Assembly (NCBI GenBank): GCA_002403515.1
Contig: DHHZ01000008.1
Location: 1 to 15,650, forward strand
DNA from: Legionellales bacterium UBA4759
Lineage (GTDB): Bacteria; Pseudomonadota; Gammaproteobacteria; Legionellales; Legionellaceae
Length of the DNA: 15,650 nucleotides
Direction of reading: 5' to 3'
Below the pieces are notes generated by a model. The model searched no databases. It was not told where the DNA came from and was given only the letters and a program-made list of their open reading frames with translations. This document shows, piece after piece, positions 1 through 5,595 of the stretch; position 1 is the first letter of the stretch, and each line of letters begins with the position of its first letter. A program made the translations under genes and the position numbers.

Positions 1-933
1 TGGCGCTAATTGTTTTAAAACCCCAGTATCTTCTGGGCCAACATAAAGCTGACTTTGAATTTTTCGAGTTTGATTAGGCGCAATATTATAAGCTTCGCTC
101 ACAGAACCAATAATGTATTGATTGTCATCATACTGTGAATACAAACGATTCATACTATTTTGTGTAGGAACCCAAGCGGTTAAGAAATAATGTTGTTGCA
201 TGGCAACCCAACCACCATTGGCATCCGCATCCAGATTTTCTTTTTTAATTTGTTCAAAACTGACTTTTTTGTAACGATGCTTACCTGGTTGTCCATAAGA
301 CGCACCGGTAAAGGAACCAATTTGGAACATACTGGCTTCAGGTATTTGCGGATTTTTCCAAGAAATTTGTTGATTTAAATAAGTCTTGAGTGGATTTTCA
401 GAGCGGTTTAATACTTCATAATCCACATTAATCACATAACTACCAGGTTTAAAGGTATAAATTTTATTGATATCAATACCATCTGAAGTGCGACCATTGA
501 GAACAACTTTTAATTCTTTTTGTGAAGGCTCTAAAACATATTCATTTTGTGTAGTAGAGAAATTGGTATTGATGTTTTCAGGTTTACCATTGGCCATGGT
601 GACAAAAGATGATGTCGCATAATAAGCATGAGAATCATTGCTTGTAAATAATTGAAATGGTTCACCATCTTTTTCAAAATTTTTAGAAAATTTCAATAAA
701 GATGCATCGATGATTTGCCCTCGTTCAAGACTAATACCCAAATCAAGCACGTCAGTTTTGACATGTATTAACTGATTTTTATTCAAAGTAGCTGCTTGTT
801 GTGTCAAGGGTTGTGTTGTTTGTACAACAGGTGCAGGTTGAGTCATTTGTGTATGTGAGGCTTTCCAATCATTCCATAAACTAAAACTAACAATTGCAAA
901 AGCACCGTATAAAAATAAATTTTTCATATCCAT
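1..933 (-). CDS. yidC: Membrane protein insertase YidC, N-terminal part (cut by window edge)
   Basis: YidC inserts and folds inner-membrane proteins, alone or with SecYEG. I translated 311 codons in one open frame from the ATG at 933-931 to the left edge. The protein begins MDMKNLFLYGAFAIV, a short N-terminal membrane segment as in other gammaproteobacterial YidC proteins. It continues into the large periplasmic beta domain, and the visible end (LYVGPEDTGVLKQLAP) matches the YidC pattern just before the catalytic membrane segments. The C-terminal insertase core lies outside the window. A purine-rich Shine-Dalgarno-like stretch lies about 10 bases upstream. The start overlaps the end of yidD by 10 bases, so the two are translationally coupled. 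The call is firm; only the missing half is unknown. Confidence 0.95.
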   Translation of the reverse strand, partial: MDMKNLFLYGAFAIVSFSLWNDWKASHTQMTQPAPVVQTTQPLTQQAATLNKNQLIHVKTDVLDLGISLERGQIIDASLLKFSKNFEKDGEPFQLFTSNDSHAYYATSSFVTMANGKPENINTNFSTTQNEYVLEPSQKELKVVLNGRTSDGIDINKIYTFKPGSYVINVDYEVLNRSENPLKTYLNQQISWKNPQIPEASMFQIGSFTGASYGQPGKHRYKKVSFEQIKKENLDADANGGWVAMQQHYFLTAWVPTQNSMNRLYSQYDDNQYIIGSVSEAYNIAPNQTRKIQSQLYVGPEDTGVLKQLAP

Positions 934-1181
934 GTTTTTTTCTCTTCTTTGGGTTCAACTGGATCTAATCCCCCTTTGCTCCAAGGGTGACAACGTGATA
1001 AACGATTTAAAATTAAATAAAAACCTACAAAAGGGCCTTTAATGTGCAATGCATCTAATGCATAAACTGAACAAGAGGGATGAAAGCGGCAAGCTAACGG
1101 AAAAAAACGACTAAAACAAATTTGATAGATTCTTATCAATAAACTTAAAAATTTAATAAGAACTATTTTAATTTTCGCCAT
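924..1181 (-). CDS. yidD: Membrane protein insertion efficiency factor YidD
   Basis: This 85-residue protein is a member of the YidD (DUF37) family, a small membrane-associated protein that helps YidC-dependent insertion. The family core is plain: LIRIYQICFSRFFPLACRF, then HPSCSVYALDAL with its conserved cysteines, then NRLSRCHPWSKGGLDPVEP. The length equals that of the E. coli protein. The start at 1181 lies 19 bases inside rnpA, and the end overlaps yidC by 10 bases. This is the usual compact rpmH-rnpA-yidD-yidC arrangement, so it is almost certainly translated from the same message. Membrane contact through the amphipathic N-terminus is known for the family, not shown here. Confidence 0.95.
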   Translation of the reverse strand: MAKIKIVLIKFLSLLIRIYQICFSRFFPLACRFHPSCSVYALDALHIKGPFVGFYLILNRLSRCHPWSKGGLDPVEPKEEKKTWI

Positions 1182-1495
1182 AATTTTTCAATGTTTTGGT
1201 GAATATAGGTTATTTTCTGCTTATCACAAGTTTGATTCATGAGAACCACAATGTCATAAGCAGGCAAATAAGTTTGTTGACGAAAACTTTCTTTAAGAAT
1301 TCGTCTAATTTTATTTCGCAAAACAGCTTGGTTGACAAAACGTTTAGATATTGCAAAACCTAAACGAGCGAATGGCAACGTGTTTGGTTTATATAACAAA
1401 GTGATATTACCATAAACCAGCTTTTGTGCTTGATTAAACACTCGATTAAAATCTTCTTTTTTGATTAATCGTCGTGTTTTGGGAAATCGATACAC
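1163..1495 (-). CDS. rnpA: Ribonuclease P protein component
   Basis: RnpA is the basic protein subunit that binds the RNase P RNA and helps it mature tRNA 5' ends. The 110-residue protein carries the family signature: RLGFAISKRFVNQAVLRNKIRR followed by a RILKESFR helix, at about residues 43-70, rich in Arg and Lys. The start is GTG at 1495, taken because it immediately follows the rpmH stop codon (zero bases between) and the in-frame triplet before it is a stop. No separate Shine-Dalgarno site is visible inside rpmH, so translation probably depends on ribosomes finishing rpmH. Its 3' end overlaps yidD by 19 bases. Product is certain; the exact start is very likely. Confidence 0.95.
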   Translation of the reverse strand: MYRFPKTRRLIKKEDFNRVFNQAQKLVYGNITLLYKPNTLPFARLGFAISKRFVNQAVLRNKIRRILKESFRQQTYLPAYDIVVLMNQTCDKQKITYIHQNIEKLWRKLK

Positions 1496-1630
1496 TTAAG
1501 CAGATAAACGCTTACGACCTCTAGCTCGACGACGTTTAATCACTAAACGACCACCGCGAGTAGACATACGTTGACGAAAACCATGATCTCTTTTGCGTTT
1601 TAAATTACTAGGTTGAAATGTACGTTTCAT
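1496..1630 (-). CDS. rpmH: 50S ribosomal protein L34
   Basis: This is a 44-residue protein of the large ribosomal subunit. It begins MKRTFQPSNLKRKRDHGFR and continues RMSTRGGRLVIKRRRARGR, which is the near-invariant L34 sequence and length. The ATG is at 1630 and the TAA at 1498-1496, directly abutting the rnpA GTG. It is the first gene of the rpmH-rnpA-yidD-yidC transcription unit and has a near-consensus sigma-70 promoter 30-60 bases upstream. No clear Shine-Dalgarno motif is visible in the short leader. Confidence 0.98.
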   Translation of the reverse strand: MKRTFQPSNLKRKRDHGFRQRMSTRGGRLVIKRRRARGRKRLSA

Positions 1631-1661
1631 AATTATTTACATCGATAGATTAAAACGCCCA

Positions 1662-1690
1662 ATCATAAAAAAATATTTGATAGATGTCAA
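1662..1690 (-). promoter_or_regulatory. Sigma-70 promoter of the rpmH operon
   Basis: On the minus strand TTGACA (1690-1685) is followed after exactly 17 bases by TATGAT (1667-1662). Transcription would start near 1655, giving a leader of roughly 25 bases before rpmH. A perfect -35, optimal spacing and 5 of 6 matches in the -10 fit the high expression expected of a ribosomal protein gene. Confidence 0.85.
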
Positions 1691-1912
1691 GAACGTACCA
1701 ACATTTCGGCTTAAAAAATAATAAAATTATTTATTTATTTATTTTTTGTTTTTATTAGCTAAGAAAAAGCTGTTACTAATTTATTTTTTTTTCAAAAAAA
1801 CAATAACTTGTCTGTTGAATAACTTATAAAGTTAAGGGGCTTTTTTATTGTGGATAAAATGTTTGTTATTCAACACCATCATTTTATCCACAATTGTTTA
1901 CAGTTTTAAAAC
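1691..1912. other. Candidate replication origin (oriC): AT-rich region with DnaA boxes
   Basis: This gap between rpmH and the phosphatase has no credible gene. Its left part (1711-1800) is almost pure A/T with a tandem ATTT run, a plausible DNA-unwinding element. Its right part has two perfect 9-base DnaA boxes, TGTGGATAA at 1849-1857 and TTATCCACA at 1884-1892. A second pair of inverted copies of GTTGAATAAC lies at 1814-1823 and 1865-1874, and an AATAACTT direct repeat at 1802 and 1819. Origins often lie next to rpmH in gammaproteobacteria, and the gene strands diverge from this area. Against it, dnaA is not adjacent and only two perfect boxes are seen. This is a candidate only. Confidence 0.5.
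1847..1894. repeat. 15-bp perfect inverted repeat containing two DnaA boxes
   Basis: ATTGTGGATAAAATG at 1847-1861 is the exact reverse complement of CATTTTATCCACAAT at 1880-1894, with an 18-base loop. Each arm contains a consensus DnaA box. No T-tract follows on either strand, so an intrinsic terminator for the phosphatase gene (ending at 1913) is less likely than a DnaA-binding role. Confidence 0.8.
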
Positions 1913-3238
1913 TCAATATTTTAACAGTTTTTTAGTGTGATTTTCTAAAAATCTTTCATAAAAACGCTGCATGAACGGCATAATTATAGTTAAATGCCAT
2001 TTTTGCTGAAAAATAAACCCCACACCGCATAAAAGTATGGATTGATACCTAGAGGGTAAATAAGGTTTAAATATAGACCAAAACTCAGGCTTCTGTTTAG
2101 CTTGATATTGTGAGTGATTGATTTCGCATCGGGTAATAACTTTATTTTCACCTCTGGTGATACTAAAATTTTTACCCAACTCACTATCTAAAGAGATGTA
2201 GTAGGGATTTTCGGGATCAGGTTCAATATGACTACTGTCATGACCGTGTACATTACAGACTCGATATTCATGAAGCAAAAATGGTCGTGATATGGAATAA
2301 CTTCTCCCCCAAATCAAATGATTCCAAAACACTGTTTTGGTTAATTGTTCTTGTGTCAACGATTGTTTTTCTAGGGGATTGTTGCTTAGAGCTACTTGCA
2401 GAAACAAATCATTCAAGGCCTTTAATTTTTCAGCTTTGAATTTAAGTTTAAGTTTTTCAAGTGTGTAAGCAAGTTGGGATACACTCGAGTCTTGCCAATA
2501 AATGCCGTATTCTGTTGACAGCATTTCAAGTTGCCGCTGGTTCATGGCAGCATGGGTATAGATATAAATTTCTTCTTTGTTATTACTAATACCATAATCC
2601 AGTAATTCCAAATAGGGAAAATATACTTCTTGGACAAGACTGCTGAGTTCTGAAATATGGATAAAACCATGCCATAAAAGTTTTCTTAAGCAAACCAATG
2701 ATGGCATAATATACGGTTTTAACATCATTTCAGAATAGGGTTCAGTTTTATTAATCATGAGATATTGCAGGGAAGACAAAAAAGCAACACCATGATTGGA
2801 TACTAAAATTTTAAACTTCACATGATGGCTATGTAGCTTTTGTAAAATTTTTAAAATAAATAAATCACACTCTCCACGGTCTGCAAGCTCATCACCTAAA
2901 AAGCGTATGGTTATTGGCGTATTATTGACCTCAATTGTATCAATCAACTCTAAAAACAACTGATATTTTTCTCTCAATTCAGTGTTGAACAATTCTCTAT
3001 CCGTATTTTGTAATACCGCAATATCTTGATAAATAGTACAAATATTTTCATATTGCGCAGGCGTTACGCTAATAACGTTATATTTTAATAAAAAATAAAT
3101 CATTAACCAGGCATTGGCATGTAAATCACCAATAGTAATCACGGTGTTTTGGATTGAGTTGAAATCGTGAGGTATCGAGGGAAAAGCCAATAAATTATCT
3201 TGAGAAAAGTTTGTAACATTGTCGAAATTTTGCAACAT
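1913..3238 (-). CDS. Wip-like PPP-family metallophosphatase, putative secreted effector
   Basis: This 441-residue protein (from the ATG at 3238; a TTG two codons earlier is also possible) has the metal-binding motifs of the phosphoprotein phosphatase fold. These are GDLHAN (about residues 37-42, family GDxHG), GDELADRG (115-122, family GDxVDRG with a two-residue variation) and SNHG (147-150, family GNHE). Further on come YTHAAM and VHGH, then SLDSELGK, as expected for the later histidine ligands. The GDELADRG and SNHx variants and the long insert between motifs one and two resemble the Legionella Dot/Icm effectors WipA and WipB as I remember them. No signal peptide is seen, and the C-terminus is basic. 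Function as a host-directed phosphatase is inference; a housekeeping phosphatase is the alternative. No Shine-Dalgarno site is evident. Confidence 0.7.
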   Translation of the reverse strand: MLQNFDNVTNFSQDNLLAFPSIPHDFNSIQNTVITIGDLHANAWLMIYFLLKYNVISVTPAQYENICTIYQDIAVLQNTDRELFNTELREKYQLFLELIDTIEVNNTPITIRFLGDELADRGECDLFILKILQKLHSHHVKFKILVSNHGVAFLSSLQYLMINKTEPYSEMMLKPYIMPSLVCLRKLLWHGFIHISELSSLVQEVYFPYLELLDYGISNNKEEIYIYTHAAMNQRQLEMLSTEYGIYWQDSSVSQLAYTLEKLKLKFKAEKLKALNDLFLQVALSNNPLEKQSLTQEQLTKTVFWNHLIWGRSYSISRPFLLHEYRVCNVHGHDSSHIEPDPENPYYISLDSELGKNFSITRGENKVITRCEINHSQYQAKQKPEFWSIFKPYLPSRYQSILLCGVGFIFQQKWHLTIIMPFMQRFYERFLENHTKKLLKY

Positions 3239-3339
3239 AACCAATATTTAAAAAACAAAAACAGAGCGTTATTATAGTCTTTTTAAATTATTTTTTAAAC
3301 ACTTATGAGAAAAAAAGAACAATAAATCGTGTGGGAGTA

Positions 3340-3412
3340 AAAAAATAGAAAGGGTCAATCAGTGTGTCGCCAATTGACCCAGTGGAATGACACATAGCAA
3401 GTCCAACCTCGC
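3340..3412 (-). ncRNA. Predicted small RNA or attenuated 5' leader, about 73 nt
   Basis: A strong promoter (3447-3419) and an intrinsic terminator (3380-3340) face the same way and are only about 30 bases apart, defining a short transcript that starts near G3412. Its 3' hairpin loop contains GACACA, which is complementary to TGTGTC at 3394-3389 just upstream of the hairpin, so the RNA could fold as a pseudoknot. The phosphatase start codon lies about 100 bases beyond the T-tract. The RNA may therefore be a free small RNA or a leader in which loop pairing alters termination. I do not recognise it as any known RNA family. The transcript ends are estimates. Confidence 0.55.
3345..3380 (-). terminator. 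Rho-independent terminator between the phosphatase and its upstream promoter
   Basis: On the minus strand GGGTCAAT (3380-3373) pairs with ATTGACCC (3359-3352). Two G-U pairs and one G-C pair extend the stem to 11 pairs around a 7-base loop, CGACACA. The hairpin is followed by TTTCTATTTTTTT, a good U-tract. No protein gene on the minus strand ends just upstream of it, so it must end a non-coding transcript or act as an attenuator for the phosphatase message. Confidence 0.75.
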
Positions 3413-3418
3413 AAAAAA

Positions 3419-3447
3419 ATTATCACATTTCTTACAATTGATGTCAA
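3419..3447 (-). promoter_or_regulatory. Strong sigma-70 promoter for the predicted small RNA/leader
   Basis: On the minus strand TTGACA (3447-3442) is followed after 17 bases by GATAAT (3424-3419), with TGT directly before it forming an extended -10 element. The predicted start is near 3412. No other promoter this good faces the phosphatase gene, so it may also drive that gene by read-through. Confidence 0.75.
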
Positions 3448-3687
3448 TTTGATTTACAAAATATTCTGAATAAACCACCTGTTTTAGTGTGTATAAAATT
3501 CATGGAATAAATTAATCAGATCTTATCAACAGGCTCTTGAATTGTATTTACAGGGGGTTGGTTTTAAATTAAATCATTGTTTTTATATATAAAAAAAGAC
3601 TTAACAACAGAAAAAACTTTCTTAATAAAAATAAAAAATAAAAATATTAATACTTATAATTATTTATAAGCAGTGGATAATTTCTGT
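3448..3687. other. Intergenic AT-rich region at the point of strand divergence
   Basis: No credible gene is visible here. The stretch is AT-rich, especially 3570-3670. It holds DnaA-box-like sequences, TTATCAACA at about 3523-3531 (one mismatch to consensus) and AGTGGATAA at 3672-3680 (one mismatch), and a small inverted repeat CTTATAA/TTATAAG at 3653-3670. Genes to the left run leftward and genes to the right run rightward. It could be part of an extended origin or simply promoter DNA. Confidence 0.35.
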
Positions 3688-3717
3688 TTGACCATCACAG
3701 CTGTTCAACTTTATAAT
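3688..3717 (+). promoter_or_regulatory. Sigma-70 promoter for the DUF1841-ubiE gene group
   Basis: TTGACC (3688-3693) and TATAAT (3712-3717) are separated by 18 bases. Transcription would begin near 3724, about 20 bases before the DUF1841 start codon. A GGAA Shine-Dalgarno-like site lies at 3734-3737. Confidence 0.75.
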
Positions 3718-3742
3718 TAATTACGCAATTTTTGGAACTTCT

Positions 3743-4159
3743 ATGTTTTATTCACAAAATTTTAAAGAACTACGAGAGTTTTATTTAAATTCTTGGAACA
3801 AATATCTCAATAAACAAGCCTTAACAGATTTAGAAAAGAAAATTTGTCAAGTTATTGAGATGCATCCTGAATACCAAAAATTTATTTCAAATCAATATCT
3901 TGAAGCTGATTTTCAGGGTGCCAATCCATTTTTGCATTTAAGCTTACATCTTGCCCTGCAAGAACAAATTCAAACCAATCGACCTTTTGGCATACAATCA
4001 ACGTATTTAAAACTTGTGCAAAAACATCAAGATGTCCATCAAGTAGAGCATGCTTTAATGGAAATTTTAGAATACACCTTATGGCAAGCTCAAAAAGACA
4101 ATAAGCTTCCAGACGAAAAAGCTTATCTGAAAGCTTGTGAAGAATTGGCTAAATTCTAA
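3743..4159 (+). CDS. DUF1841 family protein of unknown function
   Basis: This 138-residue soluble protein fits the DUF1841 family, common in gamma- and betaproteobacteria. The recognisable pattern is a start like MFYSQNFKELREFYLNSW, then ICQVIEMHPEYQKFI, then ANPFLHLSLHLALQEQ with the conserved histidine-rich core, and near the end a MEILEYTLWQAQ helix with a P-DEKAYL tail. The length is normal for the family. No signal peptide, membrane segment or catalytic motif is apparent. A promoter lies just upstream, and ubiE follows 64 bases downstream on the same strand, so co-transcription is possible but does not by itself imply a role in quinone synthesis. The family's function is not known to me. 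Confidence 0.85.
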   Translation: MFYSQNFKELREFYLNSWNKYLNKQALTDLEKKICQVIEMHPEYQKFISNQYLEADFQGANPFLHLSLHLALQEQIQTNRPFGIQSTYLKLVQKHQDVHQVEHALMEILEYTLWQAQKDNKLPDEKAYLKACEELAKF

Positions 4160-4223
4160 AACTGGATCTCTTTTGGTTTTTTACGCATAATATGATTTAA
4201 TTTTTTTAATGTGAATTTCCCAC

Positions 4224-4973
4224 ATGGATCCAAAGTCCAAAACCCATTTTGGTTTTCAAACAGTTGATGCGACTGAAAAACAGACAAAAGTTAACGATGT
4301 CTTTACAAAAGTCGCCCAAAAATATGATGTGATGAACGATCTGATGTCATTGGGTATTCATCATTACTGGAAATGGTTAACCATCTATACTTCGGTTATC
4401 AAAAAAAATTCCAAAGTACTCGATTTGGCATGTGGAAGCGGTGATTTATCTCGATTGTTGTGTAAAAAATTTTACCCAGATATTGAGCTCACCATGGCTG
4501 ATATCAATGCAGAGATGTTAGCGCAAGGAAGAATGCGCTTAATTAATTCAGGTTTTATTGAAAATGTGAATTTCATTCAAGTCAACGCTCAATCGTTGCC
4601 ATTTTCAGACAGATATTTTGACACCAGTTTAATGGCCTTTGGTTTAAGAAATGTAACCGATCAGCAAATGGCTTTGAATGAGTTATTTCGAGTTACCAAA
4701 CCTGGTGGTAAAATTTATATTTTAGAGTTTTCCAAACCTAAAACTGAACTTCTCAAAAAAATTTATGATTGGTATTCTTTCAATGTCATTCCAAAAATCG
4801 GGAAGCTGATTGCCAGTGACGCGCAAAGTTACCAATACCTGGTGGAATCTATTCGTATGCATCCCGATCAAGAAACACTAAAAAATATGATCTTAAAAGC
4901 AGGCTTTGATCGCTGCGATATCCACAATTTAACAGGCGGAATAGTTGCATTACATGTAGCATATAGGTACTAA
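4224..4973 (+). CDS. ubiE: Ubiquinone/menaquinone biosynthesis C-methyltransferase UbiE
   Basis: UbiE is the SAM-dependent enzyme that adds the ring C-methyl group during ubiquinone (and, where present, menaquinone) synthesis. The 249-residue protein matches over its full length: THFGFQTV at residues 7-14, KYDVMNDLMSLGIHHYWK at 33-50, the SAM-binding motif VLDLACGSGDL at 65-75, ADINAEML for the acidic loop, FGLRNVTD, the KPGG motif, YSFNVIPKIG and SIRMHPDQETL. The ATG is chosen because the nearest upstream in-frame ATG is followed at once by a stop. No good Shine-Dalgarno site is visible. It begins a tight run with ubiJ (4 bases apart) and ubiB, so all three act on the same pathway. Confidence 0.97.
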   Translation: MDPKSKTHFGFQTVDATEKQTKVNDVFTKVAQKYDVMNDLMSLGIHHYWKWLTIYTSVIKKNSKVLDLACGSGDLSRLLCKKFYPDIELTMADINAEMLAQGRMRLINSGFIENVNFIQVNAQSLPFSDRYFDTSLMAFGLRNVTDQQMALNELFRVTKPGGKIYILEFSKPKTELLKKIYDWYSFNVIPKIGKLIASDAQSYQYLVESIRMHPDQETLKNMILKAGFDRCDIHNLTGGIVALHVAYRY

Positions 4974-4977
4974 AATT

Positions 4978-5595
4978 ATGTTAAAGCAATTTTCATTACA
5001 AACATTACAGTATGCCATAAACCAGGCCTTATCCTTAGATACCAATACTTTAGAAAAAATTAAAAAATTAGAAGGCAAGATTATTGAATTAATTATCTCC
5101 CCTTTAAATGTACATTTTTACATCAGTTTTGAACAATCGAAGGTTTTATTGCTTGCGGATACGATTTTAAAACCAGATACAATTATTCACTCAAGCCCCA
5201 TCGGATTGATTCGTCTTAGTTTTTTACCAAGCTCTAAAATGCGCTCCCTTTTTAATGACAGTATTCAAATATCAGGAGATATACAACTGGGTCAACAGCT
5301 CAAAGAGATATTTGATCACATTGATATCGATTGGGAAGGACACCTTGCTCATTTTACAGGTGATGTTGCAGCCTATCACATCGGAAAAATTGTTAAAAAA
5401 GGTCGAAGTTTACAGAAAAGATACACGGATTCTTTTAAAAGAAACTCGAAAGAATACCTTATGCACGAACTCCAAATGACACCAACTTCTTCTGAATTAG
5501 AAAACTACTATCAAGGCGTTGATGATCTCCGTTTACGAACTGAACGCTTAATCGCACATGTTCATTATTTGATGGCCGAAAATGAAAAAGCTTAA
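4978..5595 (+). CDS. ubiJ: Ubiquinone biosynthesis accessory factor UbiJ (SCP2 domain)
   Basis: The 205-residue protein sits between ubiE and ubiB, the conserved place of ubiJ. Its first part is an SCP2-like lipid-binding domain: LQTLQYAINQALSLD, then a beta-rich stretch, then SIQISGDIQLGQQLKEI and IDWEGHLAHFTGDVAAYHIG. The latter (D-WE-LA--TGD-A-H-IG) is the UbiJ hallmark. The C-terminal third is charged and helical (about residues 140-200). Known UbiJ proteins bind ubiquinone intermediates and help hold the soluble Ubi complex together. It starts 4 bases after ubiE and its end overlaps ubiB by 14 bases, which indicates coupled translation. Confidence 0.9.
   Translation: MLKQFSLQTLQYAINQALSLDTNTLEKIKKLEGKIIELIISPLNVHFYISFEQSKVLLLADTILKPDTIIHSSPIGLIRLSFLPSSKMRSLFNDSIQISGDIQLGQQLKEIFDHIDIDWEGHLAHFTGDVAAYHIGKIVKKGRSLQKRYTDSFKRNSKEYLMHELQMTPTSSELENYYQGVDDLRLRTERLIAHVHYLMAENEKA

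Noticed and set aside
190..378. Plus-strand open frame of 62 codons
   Set aside because: It lies antisense within yidC, whose full minus-strand frame is clear, and its translation resembles no family.
1847..1894. Inverted repeat read as an intrinsic terminator for the phosphatase gene
   Set aside because: On the minus strand the stem is followed by an A-run and GCCCC rather than a U-tract, and both arms are perfect DnaA boxes.
3303..3395. A 30-codon minus-strand open frame (ATG at 3395) rich in Phe inside the predicted small RNA, resembling a leader peptide
   Set aside because: It runs through the terminator U-tract, which alone produces the Phe codons, and only a weak GGA site precedes it. 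No conservation evidence is available, so it is not listed as a gene.
5255..5479. Plus-strand open frame of 74 codons in another frame of ubiJ
   Set aside because: The overlapping UbiJ frame has convincing family motifs; this one has no recognisable domain and no ribosome-binding site.
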